33,319 nucleotides of DNA, from the IMG/VR virus record IMGVR_UViG_3300036398_004139, positions 1-33,319 of that record, one strand, 5' to 3'. Each line of letters opens with the position of its first letter. The first letter of the stretch is position 1. A program made the position numbers and the translations under genes. Shown one piece after another: positions 17,201-25,411 of this stretch. This DNA comes from a virus. A model generated the notes under the pieces. The model worked only from the letters and a program-made list of their open reading frames with translations, was not told the DNA's origin and did not search any database.

Positions 17201-19554
17201 TTATCAAGGTTTTCAAATGGTTGATATACACCAGGTAAATTAACGTCCGCCAATGGTGATGAATTAACATCACCATTAGATAATGTATCGATTCCAAAAT
17301 TATTACTATCATCATTACCACCATCACTACAATCACATGTTGAACAATCAGGATATGTAATCATTGGTAAATTAAATGCAGGAAATTTAAATTTTCTAAT
17401 TTTATTGAATAATGCGGTTACTATTCCTGCGGCCGCTGCCCAAGCAATTGCTTTTAAAGCGAATGGTAGTACTAGTAAAAATGTCGCACCAAAACTTAAT
17501 GCTGAACCTGTAGCCGCGGCGGCGGCAGCAAGAGCTTCTTGTGTTGAGTTATAAATCGCCAAAGCGATAAACGCGCTTAATAATATTGGTGCAAAGTTAT
17601 TCCATAAAAATTTAACAATATGATAAATTATTATTAATGCTGCTCCAACAATTGAAAGTAATTGAAATATAATGGCAATGATAAAATACAATAAGTCAAA
17701 GTTCCTAACTCCGTCATTTGTTGGGAATTTATTGACTTCGCTTTCACAACTTCTTTCCAATATTTCTTTGATTGATAAGAATCTACCTCTATTGGTACCT
17801 TTTCTATATTCATCAATTAATTGAGCCGTTGTGTATACTTTGTTATAATTAAATTCATAAAAAAAATCTCTACAAGAAATTGCTTCGTCTTTATCAGGAT
17901 AATCATCCCAATCTAAAGAAAATGAATATGATTTTTGTAATAACGCTTTTTGGTATGGTATATTTTTAAACGTTAATTTTACTGTTCTATATGTGTTTAA
18001 TGTTTGTGTTCCTGAATTAAAGTTTATTGATTTAGCCTTTTTATCTATAACAATTTTTATAATACCTCCTTTAGGTAAATCAATCCATTTACTATTTTTA
18101 ATTTCAAAATCTGTTGAGCCAGTTTCTTTAATATATATTGTTATTTTATTATACTGTCCCTCAATTTTATCTAAAAATAAAGTTGTTTTTGCCGCAAAAG
18201 AACTTGTAACTATTTCCTGTATTTTAAGATTGTCATCACTAAAAACATATTGTTCTGTTGTTTCAGGTAAGTAATTTGGGTCTGAATTACTGTTTTCCCA
18301 CCCATATTCTTTAATGTTTGGAACTAAATAATTCGCTCTTAATAAGGAACCCTTTGGATTAAACGCACTAAGATTTATTAAACCAGGTCCTATTATACTA
18401 TCACTAGATTGTATTGCACCTAATTCTTTTTCACCATCTTCCCATTTAATTTTAAATCTATATTTTCCTTTTGTTGGTATACCAATCTTAGGGTCATTTG
18501 ATAATACTAATTCACCAAATTCATTTGTTGTGACATAATCTAAATTCATAGGTACATCAACTACAAATGCACCGTTTTCATCAATTACTTTACCCCCTTG
18601 TTCAAGTTGATATTGTTCTAAAACAGGGTCACCATTAACATCTGAATTAATTGTTTGTCTGATAGCCAATATTCTACCAGGTGATGCAACCATACTACAT
18701 AGGTCACCCTGTTCAGTACCTGGTTTACAATTGTTTCTTAGATAAGCGCTTTTACCTGAAGACATTATTGACCCCATAAATGTTGATACGGGTTCAATAA
18801 CAATATTTGAATCTCTTAAATCAAAGTCTACTCTTGTTATTCCTACGTCGCATTGGTCCCCAACACCCCAAAAACTTGATACTGATAATGTTTTTGCCTG
18901 TGTAACTAATTGCGGTAGTGACGCCAAATCTGACGAACTTTTAAATTGGTTCCCATCAAATTGTTTTTCTGTTGCTCGACCCATTCTTATTAAATCAGTA
19001 GGTCTTAAAGAAAAACAACCCATATCAGATAAATCAACATCCAAAAAAACTGTTTGGTTACCTAGTGGAACACCAACAATCATATAGTCACCTGATTCAT
19101 TAGTTTTTACGGTATACTTATAATATTTTTCATAGATTGATAATACTTCTTTTCTTGTTGAAACATCTTCTCTGGTTGGGAATGTTCCTGTTGCAACGTG
19201 TCCATCATATGATGGTGTGTAAGGTAATAGGTTATATCTATACCCGTCTTCGTTTTTAGTTGAAATATCTTTGTATGGGTATAAAGTTGATATTATAGGG
19301 TCGTTTTCGTCTATAGCGTCCAAAGGTACAAAAACAGAAACTTTGGCGTTAGGTACACCAAATCCACCGTTAGCAACAACCCTACCAACAATTACCCCAT
19401 AGTCAGAACAAAATCTTCGATAAACATCTGATTGTGTAAGTTTCAAAGATAAAACTTCCAAAAAATCAAAATCTTGGTCAATTTGTACTCTTATTGATTT
19501 ATCTGAATTTTGAAACCCGTCAACAGATGTTCTTATCCTATAACTTTTTGGCAT
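14251..19554 (-). CDS. Giant baseplate/tail protein with carboxypeptidase-regulatory-like fold and hydrophobic core (1767 aa)
   Basis: This is the largest complete gene here. Residues about 52-80 (GVIVGRVVANGGFGVPNAKV) and 150-176 (TNESGDYMIVGVPLGNQTV) form the split pattern of a carboxypeptidase regulatory-like or transthyretin-like beta domain, with an insert between the halves. Residues about 618-718 hold several strongly hydrophobic segments (LLYFIIAIIFQLLSIVGAAL, an AAAAAATGSALS run, FLLVLPFALKAIAWAAAAGI), unusual for a soluble baseplate protein. A cysteine cluster (CSTCDCSDGG) and an Asp/Asn-rich tract follow at about 736-751. The remaining about 1000 residues are beta-rich with no recognised family. 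It directly follows gp6, where T4-like phages place large wedge proteins such as gp7, but no sequence match to gp7 can be claimed. Confidence 0.75.
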   Translation of the reverse strand: MPKSYRIRTSVDGFQNSDKSIRVQIDQDFDFLEVLSLKLTQSDVYRRFCSDYGVIVGRVVANGGFGVPNAKVSVFVPLDAIDENDPIISTLYPYKDISTKNEDGYRYNLLPYTPSYDGHVATGTFPTREDVSTRKEVLSIYEKYYKYTVKTNESGDYMIVGVPLGNQTVFLDVDLSDMGCFSLRPTDLIRMGRATEKQFDGNQFKSSSDLASLPQLVTQAKTLSVSSFWGVGDQCDVGITRVDFDLRDSNIVIEPVSTFMGSIMSSGKSAYLRNNCKPGTEQGDLCSMVASPGRILAIRQTINSDVNGDPVLEQYQLEQGGKVIDENGAFVVDVPMNLDYVTTNEFGELVLSNDPKIGIPTKGKYRFKIKWEDGEKELGAIQSSDSIIGPGLINLSAFNPKGSLLRANYLVPNIKEYGWENSNSDPNYLPETTEQYVFSDDNLKIQEIVTSSFAAKTTLFLDKIEGQYNKITIYIKETGSTDFEIKNSKWIDLPKGGIIKIVIDKKAKSINFNSGTQTLNTYRTVKLTFKNIPYQKALLQKSYSFSLDWDDYPDKDEAISCRDFFYEFNYNKVYTTAQLIDEYRKGTNRGRFLSIKEILERSCESEVNKFPTNDGVRNFDLLYFIIAIIFQLLSIVGAALIIIYHIVKFLWNNFAPILLSAFIALAIYNSTQEALAAAAAATGSALSFGATFLLVLPFALKAIAWAAAAGIVTALFNKIRKFKFPAFNLPMITYPDCSTCDCSDGGNDDSNNFGIDTLSNGDVNSSPLADVNLPGVYQPFENLDNDILILKKNSGFGEVIAGRDDVDTKNYARTPYYNNTNNESYWSKNEIPLPERINLYNTKGHYFDNVDGGGSNRIKIFPNYEKNKDRATPFYEDQPLVFLVDADQIGTFTTGSMISFVNLNRTYDINILSASTVQNGLNNFSVTGTTIPSGTTEIEITYASPNGGGMIKKSFAINQTLYTNGIGSYTFPSDIEYHQVVTATTVGDIENIVTNKTKNNTIYSKSFYRRIIDGEMDIVFNNVTDKDNNPNYGTTNVKQLKSIQNYKNLGVVMLMKGVDPYTTRQKTKIDISKPFGLSDGELVVESDYKLNIPINNNLSLLRHDKIINNNGVSLFSPSYVFTASTGTGLFKYSAYTTHNHSLFSNFDSENDSDNPDIKINNPIGTQLSGYYVAGKTVPSGAWSGPNTYVNNSPDSYFENEYVEGGGLMARRCKGTETIGTRWCGAGLVTYNTNVYSTGITMNMSSNSKIIMRSDRLPRSSSFDDRFVFAQNKSFTLSVVSDDGISTEILGTVTANSDFTTGQGVDFEEAYGSGTTSVISSFSCNNMVPLDAYQQTAGDSISVKTPKDDYPDVYYTSGDKDYPIMVNGCYRLVAKELAIAADLKAFAEWRSRFLMGFAICRNVVGMTFTNQWINGVLYMPGFQNDKVYPALETKNPTYLYCKDKIVFREENNSFFYRSSPYNQSTAKFIGKTIEGNTTEQGSNEYFLGNPTTMMDLGPKDNIVKFICNKPEFQGYNIDRLEATSYSNIGDITQLFIISRLSNDSFLKKLLSFGGGIGELFSRPGEKIDGDYAQLTSINSELGVVPFSPETYKDANLFFNATPEPIVGIFFSGDTTPRDLVTPGREIFIDTPTKFAYNFFGHNSQTVPMYKWELKPTGKQSIFGSENNNWATKRSDFKIIPYQGIDRLNDDTYFKSGIKNPTTQRPGYIYDSIGLTGATGIVTGFTYDGFLNSDSPSKFIVGAPFHFYFGLKVGKTAYDIFVKKNLIDL

Positions 19555-19569
19555 ATGATTTTGTTTTCC

Positions 19570-19576
19570 ATAAATA
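19570..19576 (-). promoter_or_regulatory. TATTTAT-type element upstream of the giant gene
   Basis: The minus strand reads CTATTTATGG 15 bases before the ATG at 19554. It lies in the 71-base gap 19555-19625 after gp6, which otherwise holds AT-rich sequence and no GC-rich hairpin. Confidence 0.4.
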
Positions 19577-19625
19577 GTTTAAGTATGATTTTAATAAAAT
19601 AATAAAAGAAGAAACCTTGTGAAGA

Positions 19626-21443
19626 TTACTGTAAAACTCTAACCCCGATATCTTTGTTTGGGTATCTTATTTGATAAAATTCTGTAGGTTGAGCATATAT
19701 TATATCATTCACTAATTTAATTTTTTTTGTTGCCGCGTCTTCATATTTCTGTGTTGTTTGTGACGTTGAGTAATTGCCTCCAACTCTGTTGAAAACGTCG
19801 ACATTTGAGATATTCACAACCCCTTCGATTCCTTGTACAATCCTTTTAATTTCAGATATAAGTACGTCTTGACCTAATTCTCTAGATTGTGGTAACATAT
19901 ATGCATCCACTTGACTTATTATTTGTGATATAATTGCGTTTTGATTATTTGTTTTTGCCAATGTTACAAAAATTTCAAAAGCCAAATCAATTACTTTACC
20001 AGTATCAACCTGAATGTAATCATTCATCATTCTATAATTTGACAAATAGTTAGCAACATTATCTTTTAAAACTTGTGGAACATTTTGTGTCATTTTACCA
20101 CTAGTGTCTTGTGTTAAAATTATAACATTTATTTTGTTGTTGTTTTCAAGAATGCCATATTTTGCGGGTACCCCATATTGACCAGGCATTTTTGTTAGTA
20201 AAGAATAGTAATCACCAATTGTAACCGCTCTATTCTGTGAACTAAAATTAAATGTCACTAAGTTTCTTACTTCCTCAATTGACGGTGGGTTTGCACCTCC
20301 AATAGCAGCAGTGACATTAGTACACTGTATTGAGTTTCTTACAAAATTTGCGGTTTCTACTGAATTACCATTAACAACAAAATTTACAGTACCAACTGTG
20401 TTAATAACATTAACACCAACATTACTTTCTAATCCACCACCAACACGATATTGAATAAACAATGTTGTATTAGCCTTTGGTATAATTCCTAAACTTAAAT
20501 TGTTTTGATAATCATTTAATCTAAGAGCAACGCCTGTTTGTGCGAAACTGGCTAATTGAGCATTTGCAGAATTATTACCACCACCAAACGTAATCTTCAT
20601 AAAATTTTCGGGTGTAAATTCGGTCATAAATCTATTGTCAGTTCTAATATATTTTCCTGGTTTTATGTTTGATTGGTCTGTTGGTTTGTTTGGGTCTGGA
20701 ATAAAAACATAATCTTCAGATAATGTAGGTACTTCATACCATTTTCCTATCGGTGATAAAAAATCTGAATAACTAGGTATATTTGTGTAAGAAATACCGT
20801 CTTTTTGAATTACAGATGTAACACCTAATACGTTTCTTTCGGGAAGATACAAACTTAAAAATGGGACTGCATCGGCAGGTGTTATTACTTTTTTGAAAAC
20901 TTTTGTAATACCGTTTACTAAAACTTCTCTCTTCGTTATTCTGTAACCTTGGTTATTACCTTGTGCGTCTTTTATTGTAAGAACTTTTTGGTTTTTTTGA
21001 CCAGTCGCGCTAAATTCAGATGCGAAATTAATGTCATTTGGGTTTTCAAAAGTTTGTCCCGCGCCGATAAATTGTGAACCAGCTTTTAATACACCCATAT
21101 AGTCTGCATTAGGATTATCCCCTAACACAGGAACTGTAATTGAAATATCACAAACAACAACTGATGGTCTATTACCTGGTATTTTTAATCCATAAGTTCG
21201 AGCAATATTATAAACAGAACTTCTTTGTTGTGCAAATTCTAATACTGTTTCTTGAATACTTCTGTCAATATGATAATGTAAATTATCTGTTACCGCAGCG
21301 TTTAAATCCATTAATACCGAATAAACCGATGCATCATTAAAATTTTCAATTAAATCAGGATAATACCTTCTAGTATAATCTATGAGTTCTTGCCTTAACG
21401 CGGCGAAATCTCTTACGGTGTATGATATTCTTCTTTCTGCCAT
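19626..21443 (-). CDS. Baseplate wedge protein, gp6 / baseplate-J family (605 aa)
   Basis: The N-terminal part matches the baseplate J/gp6 pattern: YTVRDFAALRQELIDYTRRY, then FNDASVYSVLMDLNAAVTDN, then HIDRSIQETVLEFAQQRSSV and AYGLKIPG-like ARTYGLKIPG. A beta-rich middle contains the AGGANPPSIEEVRNLVTFNF segment followed by RAVTIGDYYSLLTKMPGQYG, both typical of the conserved centre of these proteins. The C-terminal region (SRELGQDVLISEIKRIVQGI) also fits. At 605 residues it is close to T4 gp6 (about 660). gp6 homodimers form the ring linking baseplate wedges, and gp25 contacts them in T4. Here the gp25-like gene is immediately upstream, the usual pairing. Confidence 0.92.
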   Translation of the reverse strand: MAERRISYTVRDFAALRQELIDYTRRYYPDLIENFNDASVYSVLMDLNAAVTDNLHYHIDRSIQETVLEFAQQRSSVYNIARTYGLKIPGNRPSVVVCDISITVPVLGDNPNADYMGVLKAGSQFIGAGQTFENPNDINFASEFSATGQKNQKVLTIKDAQGNNQGYRITKREVLVNGITKVFKKVITPADAVPFLSLYLPERNVLGVTSVIQKDGISYTNIPSYSDFLSPIGKWYEVPTLSEDYVFIPDPNKPTDQSNIKPGKYIRTDNRFMTEFTPENFMKITFGGGNNSANAQLASFAQTGVALRLNDYQNNLSLGIIPKANTTLFIQYRVGGGLESNVGVNVINTVGTVNFVVNGNSVETANFVRNSIQCTNVTAAIGGANPPSIEEVRNLVTFNFSSQNRAVTIGDYYSLLTKMPGQYGVPAKYGILENNNKINVIILTQDTSGKMTQNVPQVLKDNVANYLSNYRMMNDYIQVDTGKVIDLAFEIFVTLAKTNNQNAIISQIISQVDAYMLPQSRELGQDVLISEIKRIVQGIEGVVNISNVDVFNRVGGNYSTSQTTQKYEDAATKKIKLVNDIIYAQPTEFYQIRYPNKDIGVRVLQ

Positions 21444-21449
21444 TTATTA

Positions 21450-21908
21450 TTAAATATTTATAATTACAAAATCCCTTGATTGAAAGGTATTATCACTAAT
21501 AGTATAGTCAATCCTCATTTTGGCAGTATATTCTTCGGTTCCTCTTCCAGCCACACGGTACACACCACCACCTAAATTTTCTGTGTTTAATGTTCCTTCT
21601 GATTCATATTCATTATATGGTAAAATAATAATATCATTAACAATCAGATTTGGAATGTATTTTGCGACATTATCTCGTATGTCATCTTTTAACGCTTCAA
21701 AAGTAATACCGTCTAAAGGTTCAAAAATAAATTCAAATATTTTTGTACCAAAATCGGGTAAATAATAACGACTACCCTTTCTAGTTAATATAAGGTGAAT
21801 TAAATTACTTCTTATTTCTTCATCAGGATTTTGAGATAGTGATACGTAATCACCTTTTACTGATTCCCTGAATGGAAAATTTATACCATATGTTACTCCA
21901 TTAGCCAT
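21450..21908 (-). CDS. Baseplate wedge subunit, gp25 family (152 aa)
   Basis: The sequence follows the GPW/gp25 family. It has an N-terminal INFPFRESVKGDYVSLSQNP, then EEIRSNLIHLILTRKGSRYY, then LPDFGTKIFEFIFEPLDGIT (the hallmark P-x-FGT/S-x-(I/L)-x-x-(I/L)-F-E-P), followed by a helix with DDIRDNVAKYIPNL and a final strand pair. gp25 sits in the inner baseplate wedge, where it contacts gp6 and primes sheath assembly. The ATG at 21908 was chosen: a frame extension to 21980 adds 24 residues not seen in the family and lies inside the upstream cysteine-rich gene. The start overlaps that gene's stop by eight bases and follows a TATTTAT element by 5 bases. Confidence 0.93.
   Translation of the reverse strand: MANGVTYGINFPFRESVKGDYVSLSQNPDEEIRSNLIHLILTRKGSRYYLPDFGTKIFEFIFEPLDGITFEALKDDIRDNVAKYIPNLIVNDIIILPYNEYESEGTLNTENLGGGVYRVAGRGTEEYTAKMRIDYTISDNTFQSRDFVIINI
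21455..21462 (-). promoter_or_regulatory. TATAAATA, T4 late promoter-like box before gp6
   Basis: The minus strand has an exact TATAAATA 11 bases before the gp6 ATG (21443). This is the T4 late-promoter consensus in the sense orientation. It overlaps the last codons of the gp25-like gene (I-I-N-I-stop) in AT-rich sequence, so chance is a real alternative. Confidence 0.3.
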
Positions 21909-22146
21909 TTTCAATAAATATAGTTGTGTTTCCTTTTTTGTGACGAGGAAAGTAAGGACAATTTTTACATCCGTTACCACAACAACTTCCTCGTTTTAAA
22001 TGAAACTCTTTTGTGAAGACATATTTTCCATCTTCAATATAAAAATCAGAAGGGGAAAGTTTAGAACCTCCCCCTTCATCATTATGTTGTGATATGTTTT
22101 TTTTACTTGATTTCACAAGCTCCACCTGCACAAGCCAATTCACCAC
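21901..22146 (-). CDS. DUF5522-like small cysteine protein (up to 81 aa)
   Basis: Residues about 35-72 read DFYIEDGKYVFTKEFHLKRG followed by SCCGNGCKNCPYFP. This is the pattern of the small DUF5522 family, common in Bacteroidota genomes: (F/Y)Y-x-(E/N)-x-G-x-x-VFT-x-x-(F/Y)HL-x-RG-x-CCG-x-GC-x-x-CPY. The four cysteines suggest metal or redox binding; the family has no established function that I know of. The longest frame starts at ATG 22146, 44 bases inside the reductase gene. A GTG at 22116, preceded by AGGTGGAG, would give 71 residues and is a plausible true start. The end overlaps the gp25 start. Sitting just after ribonucleotide reductase, a redox role is tempting but unproven. Confidence 0.7.
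   Translation of the reverse strand: MVNWLVQVELVKSSKKNISQHNDEGGGSKLSPSDFYIEDGKYVFTKEFHLKRGSCCGNGCKNCPYFPRHKKGNTTIFIENG
21914..21920 (-). promoter_or_regulatory. TATTTAT-type element before the gp25-like gene
   Basis: The minus strand reads ATATTTATTGAAAATGG, placing TATTTAT 5 bases before the ATG at 21908. It lies within the last codons of the upstream DUF5522-like gene (Ile-Phe-Ile-Glu), so it is also coding. Confidence 0.3.
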
Positions 22147-23962
22147 TCAAGTCTGTTTCGTCTGTTAACTCAACAACTTTTGTTAAATCGATATTTGTTA
22201 AAGATTTAAACATTCTTTCAAATGTTTCTTTATCACAATCTTCGAAAGGTGCTTGTTTATAAGTGTGGTCAGAAAATGGAAGTACCGATAAACCATTATA
22301 GTAGTCACGGTTTTCCCACATCCATTCACCAGCCAGTTCCCAATCTTCAGGTTTCAAACTGATTGTTGCTGAAACGTTGTGTGAATTTGAACCGCTTCTG
22401 TGTCCATGTCTAACCCATTCTTGTGTTACTTTTTTAACACGGTCCAATAATTGGAATGGTGATTCTGTTCTCAAAATTGCTCCTTCGGGTGCTTTTTGTG
22501 GTACAGAAATTACTGCGGTGTCGTGTGGACGGAAAAATTCATCTTCTATTAATTCAGGGTGGTAGATTGCTAAATATTGGTAAATTGCCTCGTTCTTACC
22601 AACACGAATTCTACGGATGTAGTAATCATTGTGCCAAGCGTGAATACCTGATGATGTTCCCAAAGTTAATGATGTTGTTCCTGCAGGTTTAACAGTTGTT
22701 GTACGAGCAGATTTGTTAATACCAATCATTTCAGCAACTCTTGCGTTTTCTTCTTTAACAAGTTTTGCAGCTTCTTTCATATCATAACCCAAAACAACAC
22801 CTGAACCAATACCTGTCATTGATACACCAATCAACGCTTCTTTTTCAGTTGTACGTTTCCAAATATCTCTTAAGTAATGGAAATCAGTATAACCTGCTTG
22901 TAATGTTCCTATAAAAGCAGCAGCCTTTACACGTTCATTTAAATCTTCTTGTGACTCAATGTCTGATACATTTACTTCACATAAATTACAGAATTGATTT
23001 GGTCTCAAAGCAATTTCACAACATGGGTTTGTTCCCCAATCTTTATCATTTGTGAAATAAATACCAGGTTCACCAGCTCCTGAAGCCTCAACTCTTTTCC
23101 ACAAATCTAAGAAAAATTCTTTTGTGATTTTGTGTCTAACAAGTGCCGCGGAATTATTAGCTCTACCTCTTTGTGGATTTGTTTCCCACCAAGCTCCTGA
23201 CTTACAAGCTATCATTTCATTGTCGTCTGCCGAGAATAATGAAATCAATGCTGCTCTACGAATACCGCCCGCAAGAACTGCGTCTGCAATGTGACATACC
23301 ATATCATGAACTTCGATTGGTGCCAATTTTTCACCATCTTCTTTTGCGTCCAACATTCCTTTAAGTTTATGAAGACAATCCTTCAATGGTTGTGGACCTG
23401 GTGCTTTACCTCCTGATGTTACAAGTCTTGCTCCTTTTGGTCTAATATCTGAAAAATCAAATTCAGGTGTTGAAAGAGCTTCACCAAAATATGATTTGAA
23501 TAATACTTTAATTGCGTCAGCCCATCCTTCAATTGAATCTCCGATTAAAAATCTTCTTGTTCTGTTTGGATTTGGTTTTCTAATTTCTGGTAATTTGTCC
23601 ACATGATGTTTTTGAACTGAATATCCAACACCTGTTCCGCCTAACAATAAAAACATTGTTTCAGCAAATGCGTCTAAGTGGTCGATAGGTAAGTAAGCAC
23701 AATTGTAGATTCTGTTTGGAGAAATCTCAATTGGTTTACCACCAAATTGCATTGACCTCATTGAAGGTAATACTTTTTTATCGTAAACAAGTTTATATAC
23801 TTGCATAATCTCGCCACCTAAATGTGGGTACTTCTTGATATGCATGTTCATGTTTCTTGTTACAAGTTCTTCCCACGTTTCTCTTCTGTTAACGTCAGGA
23901 AGATACTTTGCGTACTTCATGTAGACAGTTAAGTCTGACAGTATCTTTTGTGATGCGTCCAT
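22103..23962 (-). CDS. nrdJ: Adenosylcobalamin-dependent (class II) ribonucleotide reductase (619 aa)
   Basis: This enzyme converts ribonucleotides to deoxyribonucleotides with a B12-derived radical, feeding phage DNA synthesis. Visible catalytic features are C88 (IYNCAYLPID), the N312-P-C314-C-E316 active-site motif, C325 eleven residues after C314 (the spacing of C408 and C419 in the Lactobacillus class II enzyme), and a C-terminal C611-x4-C616 shuttle pair (CAGGAC). LLLGGTGVGYSVQKHHVDKL and VKPAGTTSLTLGTSSGIHAW are also typical of class II enzymes. No ATP-cone is apparent at the N-terminus, and 619 residues is short compared with the 739-residue Lactobacillus enzyme. The ATG at 23962 follows the helicase gene by a 21-base gap. 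It needs a cobalamin-supplying host but no second subunit. Confidence 0.93.
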   Translation of the reverse strand: MDASQKILSDLTVYMKYAKYLPDVNRRETWEELVTRNMNMHIKKYPHLGGEIMQVYKLVYDKKVLPSMRSMQFGGKPIEISPNRIYNCAYLPIDHLDAFAETMFLLLGGTGVGYSVQKHHVDKLPEIRKPNPNRTRRFLIGDSIEGWADAIKVLFKSYFGEALSTPEFDFSDIRPKGARLVTSGGKAPGPQPLKDCLHKLKGMLDAKEDGEKLAPIEVHDMVCHIADAVLAGGIRRAALISLFSADDNEMIACKSGAWWETNPQRGRANNSAALVRHKITKEFFLDLWKRVEASGAGEPGIYFTNDKDWGTNPCCEIALRPNQFCNLCEVNVSDIESQEDLNERVKAAAFIGTLQAGYTDFHYLRDIWKRTTEKEALIGVSMTGIGSGVVLGYDMKEAAKLVKEENARVAEMIGINKSARTTTVKPAGTTSLTLGTSSGIHAWHNDYYIRRIRVGKNEAIYQYLAIYHPELIEDEFFRPHDTAVISVPQKAPEGAILRTESPFQLLDRVKKVTQEWVRHGHRSGSNSHNVSATISLKPEDWELAGEWMWENRDYYNGLSVLPFSDHTYKQAPFEDCDKETFERMFKSLTNIDLTKVVELTDETDLSGELACAGGACEIK

Positions 23963-23983
23963 ATAATTTTTTTTCTTAATTTT

Positions 23984-25360
23984 TTAATTTATTTCTTTTT
24001 GTTTTCTTTTTTCGAGTAATTCTTTTACTCTATTTCTATTTCTTTCTTCTTTCTGTTCTTCTAAACCTAAGAATGTAACAGAACTTTCAGTGTCAATTTG
24101 CATCAATTCATTGTCAAATTTACAGTTTTCAAACACGATACCATCTTGTCCAATTCTTGATTTGGTAATAGCTATTGTCGCGAGTTTCATTTCTTTTTGT
24201 TGGAGACTCTTTGCAACTGAAATAATAACGTGTCCTACTTGTGCCTTTTTGATTGAACCACCCATTTGGTCTGTGGTTACAACATCTGATGAAATTGAGC
24301 TTCTGTTTCCTTGTGTTGCAGTCCAACCTGCAACATCAAGTTCGTGACATAGAGCTTCGTAAGCTCTCATAACCGAACCTTCACTCTTCCATTCATCACC
24401 TAAATTTTTATCAGGTACAATACAATCAATATAATCCAATACAATCAAATCAATCTTATTGCCTTCGGCAATCATTTTTCTTACTTGATTTTTGATTTGA
24501 GACATGGTTAAAGTATCTGAGGGATATTTTTTCAAAATTAATCTATTTTTTGTATTTTCCCTAATTTCTCTAACTTTTTCCATAACTTCTTCTTTGTAGA
24601 AAGATAATTCGTCAGGTGCGATACCTGTCCACATTGTGAAGTGTTTTCTTTGGATGATTTTTGGATTGTCTTCAAAAAATATTTGAAGAACATTGTATCC
24701 TAAATTAAAAGCGTGGTTTGCAATTTTAGATAGTACCGTTGTTTTACCTACACCTGTTGGAGCCAAAATTACTCCTAATTCTCCCTTTGCTAATCCACCT
24801 TTTAACAAATTGTCAATACCTGGGATTCCGATAGGAATTGGGTGTCTGTAATCATCATCTAATACTTCATCTAAGTTTGTAAAAACGTCCTGTTCACCTT
24901 CATCTATTTCGCCAACCTGAAGAGCTTTGTTAACCATATCTTCTAATTGGTCATAACTCTCAAAGTCACCCTTATCAATAATTTTTTGAGCCTTAGACAT
25001 AACTTTCTGTAACTCTTGTTGTTTACAGAATTTTAAAGCTTTTTCAATTACAAATTGGTGACCTTCTAAACTTGAGTCTTTTATTTGTATTAAGGTGTCG
25101 TGGACAATTCTTCTTGCCGCTTCTGATGATATTTCGGAACGAGTAAGTTGGTCTAATGTGTCAAATGAAGGAACACTTTCATACTTCGTATAATACTCTT
25201 TAATCATCTGTACGATGATTTTAAAGTACTGATTATCAAAATATTTTGAATCTAAAACGTCTACAATTGAACGAGCAAAATCTTTGTTTAAAATAAGTTG
25301 ATTGATAAGTTGAATCTGAAATGTGTTGCCTAAATAACCGAAATTTTTGTCGTTCCCCAT
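23984..25360 (-). CDS. Replicative DNA helicase, DnaB/gp41 family (458 aa)
   Basis: Residues 1 to about 110 form a helical N-terminal domain (FQIQLINQLILNKDFARSIV, IVQMIKEYYTKY) as in DnaB-like helicases. Walker A is A200-PTGVGKTT, preceded by GIPGIDNLLKGGLAKGELGV. Walker B is IDLIVLDYIDCI at about 303-313. An H4-like TQGNRSSISSDVVTTDQMGG segment and a GHVIISVAKSLQQKE stretch follow, with IAITKSRIGQDG near the end. The length is close to T4 gp41 (475). It would unwind DNA at the phage replication fork. The C-terminus is very basic and charged (LEEQKEERNRNRVKELLEKR). The ATG at 25360 follows a 34-base gap with a hairpin and a TATTTAT element. Confidence 0.93.
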   Translation of the reverse strand: MGNDKNFGYLGNTFQIQLINQLILNKDFARSIVDVLDSKYFDNQYFKIIVQMIKEYYTKYESVPSFDTLDQLTRSEISSEAARRIVHDTLIQIKDSSLEGHQFVIEKALKFCKQQELQKVMSKAQKIIDKGDFESYDQLEDMVNKALQVGEIDEGEQDVFTNLDEVLDDDYRHPIPIGIPGIDNLLKGGLAKGELGVILAPTGVGKTTVLSKIANHAFNLGYNVLQIFFEDNPKIIQRKHFTMWTGIAPDELSFYKEEVMEKVREIRENTKNRLILKKYPSDTLTMSQIKNQVRKMIAEGNKIDLIVLDYIDCIVPDKNLGDEWKSEGSVMRAYEALCHELDVAGWTATQGNRSSISSDVVTTDQMGGSIKKAQVGHVIISVAKSLQQKEMKLATIAITKSRIGQDGIVFENCKFDNELMQIDTESSVTFLGLEEQKEERNRNRVKELLEKRKQKEIN

Positions 25361-25384
25361 AACTGTGATAATTGACCTGTGTTG

Positions 25385-25392
25385 ATAAATAC
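25385..25392 (-). promoter_or_regulatory. TATTTAT-type element upstream of the helicase
   Basis: The minus strand reads GTATTTATC, ending 24 bases before the helicase ATG (25360), and it directly follows the small hairpin over the upstream stop codon. Function is inferred from recurrence of the motif. Confidence 0.4.
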
Positions 25393-25411
25393 TATCAATC
25401 GAGTTGATAGT
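25391..25411 (-). other. Small hairpin over the stop of the 151-aa gene
   Basis: An 8-base-pair stem (ACTATCAA with TTGATAGT) and 5-base loop span the TGA stop of the 151-aa gene and the start of the 34-base gap before the helicase. No U-run follows on the minus strand, so it is not a standard terminator. It may be an RNA processing or stability site. Confidence 0.35.

Noticed and set aside
21909-21980. 24-residue N-terminal extension of the gp25-like gene
   Set aside because: The extension lies in the DUF5522-like gene in another frame and is not found in the gp25 family; the ATG at 21908 gives the normal N-terminus.
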